The translations under genes were made by a program, and so were the position numbers. This document shows positions 47,047 through 56,770 of a stretch of DNA of 64,000 nucleotides, in pieces. Location: positions 186,001 through 250,000 of the forward strand of contig NHZP01000003.1 in NCBI GenBank assembly GCA_003313425.1, written 5' to 3'. The notes under the pieces were generated by a model. That model worked only from the letters and a program-made list of their open reading frames with translations, was not told the origin of the DNA and ran no database searches. Positions within the stretch are counted from its first letter, which is position 1. Every line of letters starts with the position of its first letter. Origin of the DNA: Pseudopyrenochaeta lycopersici. Taxonomy: Eukaryota > Ascomycota > Dothideomycetes > Pleosporales > Pseudopyrenochaetaceae.

Positions 47047-47343
47047 ATGGTGTGGCAGAACTTCGAGACCTATCGATTGAGTCAAGCGGACCTGCAGAGC
47101 TTCCTTGAGGAAGCATTCGGGACTTTAGACTTTCGCATTAGCGTAGGCAAACTGAGAACAGAATCACGGGTCGGAGGACTGAAGCTCGCACAGGTCAATA
47201 ATGGTTTCTACAATTTCTGGGTCCCGAGAGCGCTAAGCGATGTATGCCGCTTCCGTGTCTGTTGCGTACTTTCAGCTGAGTTCTCTAAACAGGATGAGAA
47301 AGCGTATCTACAAGAATTGCGTGTTACAGAGGATAGTGACTGA
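47047..47343 (+). CDS. Candidate small gene or gene fragment, family unknown
   Basis: The frame from ATG 47047 to TGA 47343 is open throughout, yet it also contains two potential introns of 51 nt each (47143-47193 and 47242-47292), both phase 0 with GT-AG ends. Removing them gives a compact 64-residue product: LSQADLQSFLEEAFGTLDF, then a NNGFYNFWVPRALS segment and a charged end. The spliced version reads like a small alpha/beta domain; the intron parts read poorly. It may be a short gene, or the surviving 3' part of a longer one. I recognise no named family. Confidence 0.35.
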   Translation: MVWQNFETYRLSQADLQSFLEEAFGTLDFRISVGKLRTESRVGGLKLAQVNNGFYNFWVPRALSDVCRFRVCCVLSAEFSKQDEKAYLQELRVTEDSD

Positions 47344-47590
47344 TTTAAGACTTACAATGGTCAAGGACACAGGTTCCAGGGATTTACATTGTTATGCGCT
47401 CATCCATTCGCTTCATGGTGCAACTTCAACACAGGGCTTCAAGGTTGCCCATTCTTACTATCAGGCTGAGGCGAGAGCCTTTTGGTCTGTAGGATAGGAC
47501 CGCGGCGAAAGAGCCTCCAATTTATTACTTAAATATTGAGCTGTCTTCTACATTATCTCAACATAACAATTGAGTATTTCCCATGTTACA

Positions 47591-49802
47591 ATGGCCTTCG
47601 ATGGACCTTTTGCACAATCGTGTCGGCAGTATCAAGATTATCCGAAAAATCTCATTCATCATAATGTTCTCCGCCATAGTGTGCAAGCGATCCATAAAAA
47701 ATTGGCTGAGGAAAGCTGCCGTTTGTTTGACGAACAACGGGCTAGTGTCGATTTCCTAGATCTCAATGAAGCTGCTCAAGGTATACCCGAAAATACCAGT
47801 TAGTGTCTTTGTATTAAGAAGCCCACAGAACATCAATCCAGCTGCGTGTCTAGCTTTCGAGAAATAAGGGATCATTTGAGAGAAGCTTTTCCAGAACGTA
47901 GGGATCCACAATGCCGCTTTGTGTAAGACATCACTCCGACGATTGAGACGGTGCTGAACCGATCAGATTTTTGCACGCACCACACAGTCGAGCCCCTCTG
48001 CGGATCTCGCTCGACATGTTCACTATTTTACTTACTTACCATCAAGTTATGGCCCCATTTCTCGATCTTGTGTTTCCGTTTGGGAAGCATATGTATCCAA
48101 AAGACTTCCATTTTAGTGGATTTAGAGAAGAATCGCAATTTGCGTCAAGAAATAATGAGCGGCGCGTCCCTGAACTGGGTCGGTCAGGTCTGGGGCTGCG
48201 ATTATGCTATAATCTACGCTCTGTTGAGCGATCAAAAGACCAAACGGAGTTACCCTGGTCGATACGTCAGACTGCAGTGTACCACGAATTCGACATGGAA
48301 ACAGGCCGAGCGGTATGGATTATTGTAAAAGGAAACAAACTAATCAGAAATCGCATGAAGGAAGCTTCTACTTCACCTGCTTTTTCCCCTAAAGACTCTC
48401 GTAGCGATCGCTTTTCAGCGTCATTAGCATCACATTTACTGCTATGCGACTGGTCCGGCGAAAACTGGCGATGGTATATAAATGATCTAGAAGACCAGCT
48501 CCAGGCCCTTACCAGGAGCGCGCTGGCAACACAAGTGGACCATCAGCTAGGACCAGTCACATCGCCAGTATCTGTTGTAATACCTAGGAGCCCTCTTTCC
48601 AGATCGAGCACCTTTCCTATGCTCTCCAGAGCAACTACTGACCAATTTCGCAGCATTTCTCGTGCTACTACAGGTAAATTTTCCTTTCGGGACCGGCCCG
48701 GCTCTTTGCAGGCCAAGTTCTCGTCACGAACTCCCACCTTAGTCTATGATTCGGGAACAGAATTCCCTGTAGATGGCACATGTCCTAGATATGTCCGGCG
48801 TGCAAGCGCGGATTCTTTTGATAGCTCGCATTCCAATCAACGGCTGGCCTCCTCTTCCCACCAAAAGGTAAAATCACGTACTTGGTCAACAAAATTCTGG
48901 CGGACTAGCCGGGTTCGGCCGAGTACTATAACAGAGGATGTTGGAGAAAATACAACAAATATGCCATGCAATAACAGATCTATTGATAGCGGTATTCCAT
49001 CGTCCTGCGTACAAAAGCCAAATGAGGGTGCCCAAGAAGGCCACTCATTCAGCGATTTGCAGAATATTCAGTTTATTGCGGAGAAAGCGGAGGAGGTCCT
49101 CCTTGTCTTGAAGAGCAATTCAGGGGTACTAGGGGAACTTAAAGAACATTATATATATGCCGCGGGGCATCCTGAATTTTCAGGCGAGCTGAAGGCTGAT
49201 TGCCAGGCAGATTTGTCTCGGTTCGAGAGATGCGTTTCTGGCGTAGAGAAGGACCTGAGAATGCTGCAAGCTCGGACGGAAACGCTGCTCAGCCTGTTGG
49301 CGAATCGAAAAGGCTTGGTAAGACAGCCTACACGAGAACAGCTTTCATTGGAGTATTTCACTGACTGTATATCAGCTTTACAGCATTCTCCAACAACGAG
49401 GTGTTCAACAAGCCCAGTCATCCGCAGACCAAATGGAGCGGATGACGAGGGAGATGCATGAAATAGCTAAGAAGACGAAGCAAGAGACCGTCTCCATGAG
49501 GGTCATTACATCAGTAACGCTCTTCTTCCTCCCAGCTACCTTTATTGCAGTAAGTATATCATGCCCTGATAACTGTACAACCCACTGACGTGAGGTAGAC
49601 ATTCATGAGCACGGATATTCTCAAGTTTGACGATGGTGAGAGCGATTTCCAAGTCAAAGGGCTCAGAGTATACCTTGCCATCGCCTTGCCCCTGACGATC
49701 CTGACCTTTATGGCTTGGTATATGATATACCTTTATGCTAAAAGAAGAGATATTTCCAGTGTTCGAGGTGTACAGCATGCGGACGCTGAAAAGATGGCGT
49801 GA
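47591..49802 (+). CDS. CorA-like Mg2+ transporter family protein
   Basis: Five exons are proposed: 47591-47802, 47854-47922, 47967-49317, 49376-49549 and 49599-49802, giving about 669 residues. The long N-terminal part is a soluble domain typical of fungal CorA-like proteins (FLHAPHSRAPLRISLDMFTILLTYHQVM, YPKDFHFSGFREE). A Ser-rich insert and helical stalk follow (ENWRWYINDLEDQL; SGVEKDLRMLQARTETLL), and the two C-terminal membrane segments come last (SVTLFFLPATFIA and VYLAIALPLTILTFMAWYMIYLY). The GMN motif of true CorA channels is replaced by MSTDI after the first segment, as is usual in this fungal subfamily, so Mg2+ transport is uncertain. Introns 2-4 have clear signals. The exon 1 end is uncertain: the best-looking donor (GTTAGT at 47799) gives the wrong frame, and the donor used here (GTGTCT, 47803) is weak. 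Confidence 0.8.
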
Positions 49803-51094
49803 AGGGCTCTACTCCCGGGCTAACTCGTGCTCCTCCCTATTGATAAACAATATCTCATTCTTTTTTTATTGAATGAGTAGTTGTGGTGGGAAAGTGGGTA
49901 TAATTTTCGGGTTGTCGGCGTTTACATACCTGAACAGTGCAAGAGCATTGTTGAATTCCGAAGTATACTTCCTGAGCTGTAACCTAGTGAGTTCAATCGA
50001 CGCCTTGACCGTAAAGCCCTAGGCACACATCAGCTTATGACGATTTAGCCTCTACAGGCAGCCAAATTCTTAACTGCGTGTGTGTAGGATGGTGAGGGGG
50101 TGGCTGAATCCAATGAAGGACTGGGGCTCATCTTCCTCCCAACCTAGTAATTTATGTTAGCGTCTACATTTGTTCTCAACTTTCATCGTATAAGACACAC
50201 TATCCGTTTTTTTGTGAAAGGAATCTTAAGATGCAGGGCTGTGTACAAGGCATACTCTCAGTTCATGCTAAGGCTTGAGTCCTGGGCGTCCTTTCGTCTA
50301 AGCGATCGTGGCGCGCTCGTACTTTCTGAAGCTTTGGACCGAAAAGTAAGGGCTAGATAGGCTAGTAGAGAATGGCGGGGATTATAGATGGTTAGTCGCG
50401 TGGCTGGTGTACTTCGAGGGGTGTGAGAGCTATTAGGCAGCCATATGCTGACCGTTGGCAACTTAAACTCAACGTCCTCCATCAGCACCTGTCCAGCTAC
50501 CCTGTAGTTGATTTGCTGTGCCGCATGTCCTTATCTGATACGAGCTGGGGTCAGTCTGCTAATTTTCCCTGTTTCGCGCCTGGAACAGACCATGGACAAG
50601 ACAAGTCTGCACAGAGAGGCGAGGCTCTGCTTGTAAATTACCATGCACGACTAACCCCTCCGTATCCGGTACGCGGCTTGTACTCACCGCTAAAGATCTC
50701 TGGCTTTTGATATGATATCTCTACCATGCTTTTACCGTCTTTTTTTTTGTTTTTTTTTTTGGTTTTTTTGGCGCATCGTCATTTTGCAGGCTGCGGTTTG
50801 CACCGGGGAGCCTCACAGCGGCTGTGTGAAGCGGTGCTTAGCCTAGCCTTTTCGCTCAGCCGCCACAATCGATACCGGTTGCAGCTGAGCCAAATAAATA
50901 GCCATTTTTTCATTCAAATCCAGATGGTTCCCAGCTCAGACCATACCACACAAGTAGAGACCAATCCCCAATTGCGCTCCTGTCACGCATCCGCATTCTC
51001 GCGACACTCCACAATTTCTGACTCAATTGGATTGAGTCGTCTATTTGCGTTTGCATAATCGCCTGAATGATTGCCTATACCGATAGTGCCTGCC
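49803..51094. other. Intergenic with a poly-T tract
   Basis: No gene is seen. A long T-rich run interrupted by single G's lies at about 50738-50769, in the presumed promoter region of the kinase gene. Other short frames have no support. Confidence 0.5.
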
Positions 51095-54045
51095 ATGGAA
51101 ATTGACCAGCTTGGGAAATACATTGATGAGCACACAGTTCGTACATTTGATGGACGGAAGTTTGTGTCAAAACGCACGCTCAGGGAATATTTTAATGAGG
51201 GAAGGATAAAAAAGTTCTTGGATCTCCACAATATTCCGCGCCACAAGTGGGAAGCAATTAGCAGAGACTACCTGGCCGTTTTTGTAATTCTGCTTCTGAT
51301 CCGCCAGGGCCCCTTCATACTCTCATTTCTACCCCACGATAATCTTTCAGACGCCTATCTCCCCTTCTACAACTCTGCCAATTGGCCACGTGTTTGCCAA
51401 GATCTATACAAGGATTTCGAAAAGGAACAATGGGCATACTGCGCCCAGGAACTCCGCTCTGACCGCCTGGACGATAAGTGGTTCGATCCCAACTTGATTA
51501 TACCAATCATATCAAGGTTACCACTAAACCCACTAAAAATTTCCGACTCGACAACGTACCGAATTGAAATACATCCTGACTACAATTTGCTTGCCACCAA
51601 CGTAAGGGCATAATCGAGTATCCATGAAGACCCGCTAACTCTTGCCAACCTAGACCGCCAGCAACCTTGCTCCGCCGAGATACTGGGTTCTCAAATCATG
51701 TCACTCAGATAAAGTTGAGATATGCAAGAACGAAGTCCGCGGCTATAGAACTCTGGGGCAACAAAAGGATATCTCAGCCTACATTGCACGCTTCTATGGA
51801 TCGTGGAGGCAGGAAAATACTTACAACATTTTGCTAGAATACGTTGATGGAGGTCCATCGGGAAACACATTGACCGACGTGTTCAATGGAGAACATCCTA
51901 CCCACGATGCGGACATAGTCGAGTTCTGGTATAAACTAGCTCGTATTTCTGAACCGATATGCCGGATCCATTGCCACGGTCACCCGGAAGATCGGGATAA
52001 AGTTGAAGTTGGGTATGATCCCAGGGTGCATCTCTGCTTGATCAAACATTGACATAATACAGCGTGCACCAAGACATCAAATCCGACAACATTCTTAAGT
52101 CGCAAACTGATGATGGTGATCCCTTCAACTTCACCTTTAAACTTGCCGACTTAGGTTTGGCATATATTCCATCAGCGGCCGAGGACCGAGTAAACCGCGG
52201 ACGCGATAGGCCCGGTACGCAGATGTTTGGTGAGCTCGTCGAATCCGTACCAATACGTAGCTAAACATTTGCAGGTGCTCCAGAATGCTTCCGCAATGAA
52301 TTTGACAGATTCGACCAGCGCACCATGCGCGAGGTGAATCCTAAAAAAGACATCTGGTCTCTGGGTTGTGTTTTCAGCGAAGCTCTTGTCTGGTCCGTTC
52401 TCGGAAGGCGCGCGTTACAAGAATATCAACAACTTCGGCGAGATGCCACCAAAGGTATCGAGAATATGGAAAACACGGCATACAGTGGTTGCTTCCACAA
52501 TGGCACCAACGTTTCTTCAGCTGTACGTCAAATGCATGATCGTGTACGCAAAAGCAACCCTCCTATCGTTGATCTCATACAAATTATCGACAACATGCTC
52601 GAGGGAGATCCCGAGCAGCGCCCAGATGCGCTTAAGGTACGAAAACGGCTCTATCAGGCTCTAGATACTGCCCGAAGAGTTTTTGTAGATCAAAAATACC
52701 CCGAACCATTCGGAGACTCGTACAACCCTCCATCGAATCCACAGCCTTCCCCCGGCAAACTCCCAAGGCCAAACACCTTTTGTGGAGTATCTCGCAATCC
52801 TCAATCGCCGTTTTCAAACACGCGGCCTGATGCGAAAAATAGTGCTATCTTAGAATCAGAGCCATTGGAATCTGGTATCATCCGCCAACGCCATGTTTGT
52901 GAGAGCAACAAGGCAGAACCCCAGTCAAAGATCCTGAAGAGGCGTGTAACTGATGGTCAAGCACCAACATCGTCGGCTACACGACGTATCCATGCCCAAT
53001 CGCTTCATCTCCAGCCTCAGAATGAACCCAAACACATGAAAAGGGCATTAAGAAGTCCTCCACCTGGCATTCAGCAGCAATCGAGCGAAATTAAATTACC
53101 AACCAACTCGCCAAGTATGGAGAAAACGGGCCCTAGTGGCATGCATAACCAAGACCAGACTCAGGTTGATGACACTGCTTCGCAACCAAAGTCGCCGGAG
53201 GCCACTGTTGCTCAAGTTCTCGACTGGATACAAAAGAAGAAGGAGAATTCACTAAATAGATGTAGGGCTCCTGTTTCTGATTCGTACTTGGCAAACCTCC
53301 GTGGAATAGACCAGGTAAGTGTTGAAAAATCAGATTGTGATGATTTCTAACTGTGATTAGATTTTTATCATTGATAGTTCCGAATCTATGCAGCAACATA
53401 AAAACGATGTCAGGGAGACCTTTCAAGCATTAGCATACATTGTCAAACGGCTCGATCCTGATGGGATAGAACTGTACTTCACAACTAATAACGCTGTTGG
53501 CCGTGGAATCCACAGAGGAAAACTACTCACGATATTTGATAATGTCAAATTCCAAGGGCAGACCATGATGCACTCAACACTTTCGAGAGTCCTAAGTAAC
53601 AAGAAACGCTGGCCATCATTTAGCAACCGAGATAAAAGCCTAGGAAAAAGTATTTTCATTCTCACCGACGGGAAGTGGTACGGACAAGATAACTCTCTGT
53701 GTGGTCTACCTGAGCTCATCAAAGGACTGGTCGCGAACCAGGACTCGAGAGCAAAATTTGGGATACAGTTAATCCAGTTTGATCATGATCGTGTAGGTTC
53801 TTGGCGACTTGAGCAGTTGGACGATAAACTAAGTGTGCATGGTGTTAAAAGGTAAGTTTCACTTTACCTTAGAAGACGCTATATGAGCTGATCTTGGGCC
53901 TAGGGACGTGGTTGATACAGAGCCTCACTGTGGGAACGTCTATAAAATGCTTCTGGGCCATATGGAACCGACTTGGGACCAGTCAAATGCTGGCTCAGAC
54001 GATAGCTCACAACAAACACCCAGCCGCCAGAGTGGGAGCAGCTAA
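51095..54045 (+). CDS. Kinase-like / von Willebrand A domain fusion protein
   Basis: Six exons (51095-51601, 51654-52012, 52063-52229, 52275-53314, 53361-53851, 53904-54045) give 901 residues; all five introns are GT-AG and 45-52 nt. Residues 1-170 form an N-terminal domain I cannot name. A protein kinase domain follows (about 172-560): YWVLK with K183, HQDIKSDN with D293 and N298, DLG with D318 in place of DFG, GAPE at 345-348 and DIWSLGC. The glycine-rich loop is not recognisable. A Ser/Pro-rich linker (about 560-680) leads to a von Willebrand A domain with a MIDAS-like DSSES (D696, S698, S700) and LTDG (D794). HQD and DLG are variants of HRD and DFG, so catalysis is plausible but not certain. 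The vWA part probably binds a partner in a metal-dependent manner. No signal peptide, hence intracellular. The start is the ATG in good context (TGCCATGG). Confidence 0.85.
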
Positions 54046-54710
54046 ACAAAGCTCACTGCCCTATCGAAGCTCATTCCGTCTACCAACTTCGATCATCATG
54101 CAGCGGAATGGATGCGAATTTCTTGAACCACAGCCTCGGACTCCACCAGAAATTGATGCTCCGGTGTAGTCGTCAGTTCACAGCTTCAACTACTACAAGG
54201 TTTCAAGGAATTGACGGAGAAGACGAGTTGTTGATAATGACGATATGACATTACGAGGTGAATTGAATTTTTTTGTCGCAACATTAATGATTTGACGGAA
54301 CAGCGCACAATACGATGATACCCTACGGCGCTCAGATTAGGCGTTCAGATCAGGTGTCCCTACTGTAGATACTGGAGGCACATCAGCCTCCACAGATACT
54401 TGAAGAATGGCGTAATGTTCATAGATCATACGATAGCAATGCCTGTGCGTCCAAGCGCACTGTAATAAAGCATTCCATTTACTATATGCTGTCAAGGAGT
54501 AACAATCGTTGGGATATCCCAGTTCAAGTGACTTCATGAGGATGTAGCCTGCCCCGCGGGAGTGCCAAGGTTCGAGTCATTGCCCCTCCAAAATTGTTAC
54601 ACTTTTTGTCGCCAAAACATCGCACTCTTTTTGAGCGCTTCACTCTACGCTTGCGGGTTGGCTACCTTGTATATCTTACCCAGAGTATTAATTGTCAAAA
54701 CTGTGTAACC
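54046..54710. other. Intergenic, no gene seen
   Basis: Promoter of the GCIP-type gene and 3' flank of the kinase/vWA gene. Short frames only. Confidence 0.5.
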
Positions 54711-55838
54711 ATGGCAAAACCAAAAGACATACACGCTCTCGTTGAGCTCACAAAAAGCACGCAAATGCTCCTCACTCACTACCAATCCTCCCTCACACCC
54801 TCAAAAGACACGACTTCAGCGTCTCAGGCTTCAGCGACTGAGCTACCAAATCCTCTCGACGTCATCAAGGCGACCACCACGCTCCTCAGGTCGCACACGA
54901 CTACGCTTTCCCTGCTCCTCATAACCCCACCACTTACGCCCTCAGCGATAATAGCGAAGATTGGCGATGTAAGCTCTGGTGTTCTCGGCAGCATGGTCGC
55001 AGCCGCATCATACGTACCGCAACCTGGGCAAAGGGACGATGTGGGGAATATAATGCGCATAGAAGTTAGGTCGCAGGTGCGAAGATTGCTAGGAACGTGG
55101 GGAGACGTACTTGGCTTGCTCTTGAAGATGGCAGAGAGGAGGGAGAAGACGCAGAGCGATGGAGGTGCCAAAACCAAAGACAATGGGCCTACTGAGAGCG
55201 AGAAGCAGGAAGTACTTTCCGCTACTGGCGTTGTCTGGGAAGCCTGCGACAAACTGCTGAAGCTGTGCACCGATGGCGTGGTTGGCTTGGTAGTCAAGAA
55301 GGCAGAAGAGCTAAGAGCAATCTTGCTAGACGCAATTGAAGAACTTAAAGAATGGGGTGAAGATGTGGACGTTGAGGACGATGAGGCGGAGGGCAGTGAC
55401 GACGAGGACGATATCTTTGGAGCCTCAAACAAGTTAGGCAAGGACGACACGGAGTTGAAGGAGCTGCTGGACACAAGCATCAAGAAGCTGAAGATGGTGG
55501 GCATGCTATACCAAGCACTCATCAAAAGGAGGTTGAAGACGTATGTGGCATCGACTGCGTCTTCTGCAACCGCAATCAATGGGTCCACGAGCACGAAATC
55601 GAATACAAGCGCGAGACTCGACGACCTTATGACGCTCTTGAAAACTATACCAGAGACTGTCGATGACTTGGCAAGTGCGTTTTATGATCTCGACGAAGAC
55701 GAAGCGAAACAAACGTTGGAGAAATGCTGTGGGGAGGCAAAGAGTGCGGTTGAGCTCGTCAGGCACAGTTGGTCTGGATCAGATGACGAGTTCACTGCGT
55801 GGTCCGGGAAGTGGGTGAGCGCATTCGACGCAGCATGA
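54711..55838 (+). CDS. GCIP-type (Grap2/cyclin-D-interacting) protein
   Basis: An intronless 375-residue gene. The start is the ATG in strong context (ACCATGG) at 54711, not the longer open frame before it. The protein is almost entirely helical: an N-terminal helix bundle (about 1-135), a middle helix pair with WEACDKLLKL, an acidic linker (DVDVEDDEAEGSDDEDD, about 223-239) and a C-terminal helix bundle ending in FTAWSGKWVSAF. This matches the conserved GCIP/cyclin-D1-binding-protein-1 fold of ascomycetes. In animals the homologue binds cyclin D1 and Grap2 and affects cell-cycle entry; the role in fungi is not established. Its 3' end converges on the CFEM gene. Confidence 0.75.
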   Translation: MAKPKDIHALVELTKSTQMLLTHYQSSLTPSKDTTSASQASATELPNPLDVIKATTTLLRSHTTTLSLLLITPPLTPSAIIAKIGDVSSGVLGSMVAAASYVPQPGQRDDVGNIMRIEVRSQVRRLLGTWGDVLGLLLKMAERREKTQSDGGAKTKDNGPTESEKQEVLSATGVVWEACDKLLKLCTDGVVGLVVKKAEELRAILLDAIEELKEWGEDVDVEDDEAEGSDDEDDIFGASNKLGKDDTELKELLDTSIKKLKMVGMLYQALIKRRLKTYVASTASSATAINGSTSTKSNTSARLDDLMTLLKTIPETVDDLASAFYDLDEDEAKQTLEKCCGEAKSAVELVRHSWSGSDDEFTAWSGKWVSAFDAA

Positions 55839-56075
55839 TGACACTGAAGTGGGTCATACCTTGCTGCAAAGCCTTGCTAGACAATAAAAGCACTCGATTG
55901 TGCAGACAGGAAGCGAAGGATTCATTCTGGCCTAGCAATCTACATTCGCCACTGGAGAGTATCTTACAACGACCAGCAACCACCTTTGGCATATACACTC
56001 CAAATCTCTGCCCGCGCAAACCTTATGTTCAATTTCCATGCTCTTCACATTACAACTTAGTTTCCCCTCTGCGAT

Positions 56076-56770
56076 TTACAATCCAAAGACACCAGCGGCC
56101 AATCCCATGGCAATGGCACCGAGGCCGACCATGTTTCCAGGAGCAGCATTTGGGGTGGTAGTGGCTCCAGCCGAGCCAGAGGCACTGGCAGTCCTGCTAC
56201 CGCTGAGCAGTGACGTTGCGGCAGAAAGGGCTGAAGACGCAGCAGACGCAGCAGAAGAAGCGGCGGCAGCGGCAGAAGATGCAGCAGCGACAGCAGAGGA
56301 GGCGGCAGCGGCGGCAGAGGAGGTGGCAGCAGCGCCAGACGCAGTCGACGCAGCAGTGGGAACGTCAGAGATGGTCACACCGGCTTTGGCGCAAAGACTC
56401 TGAACAGCCGGGGCAATGCCTACAAAACTGTTAGCATACATTTGTCGAATACGTATAGGCGGCAGCGCCGGCAAACGTACTTGCGACATCACTCTCGGAG
56501 CACCTCGACGGCGCACAATTAAGGATCGAGTTTGTGATAGCCTCACGACCCGTCGTGCACTGGCAGGCAGTATCTGTGATGCCGCAGCCAGAAGCTGGAA
56601 GGGCGGCTACGAAGCAGGGAAGCTAGAATTTGGAAGTCAGTCTTTGTCTGGCGCTATCATATGAGGTATGTAGATGTACATACAGCGCAGGTAGGCACGC
56701 CAGTGAGGTCCTGAGCATTGGCGAAAGCGAGCGAAGCCACGAAAGCAATAACGGTGGATTGGAAACGCAT
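56076..56770 (-). CDS. GPI-anchored CFEM domain protein
   Basis: Exons 56770-56684, 56622-56481 and 56419-56076 (two 61-nt introns) give 190 residues. Signal peptide about 1-19. The CFEM domain (about 25-90) has all eight cysteines: 28, 32, 42, 49, 51, 65, 70 and 86. D46 lies in the position of the aspartate that ligates haem iron in Candida CFEM haemophores. An Ala/Ser-rich low-complexity stalk (about 100-155, from GCA-type codon repeats) and a hydrophobic C terminus after small residues (PGNM...) indicate a GPI anchor to membrane or wall. CFEM proteins serve haem/iron uptake, wall integrity or host interaction. Splicing is needed to build the domain: the three exons carry cysteine 1, cysteines 2-7 and cysteine 8. 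A TATA-like sequence lies about 80 nt upstream of the ATG. Confidence 0.93.

Noticed and set aside
54824..55594. 256-residue Ser-rich frame on the minus strand
   Set aside because: It is the antisense shadow of the intronless GCIP-type gene; its Ser/Pro bias mirrors the helical codons of the sense strand.
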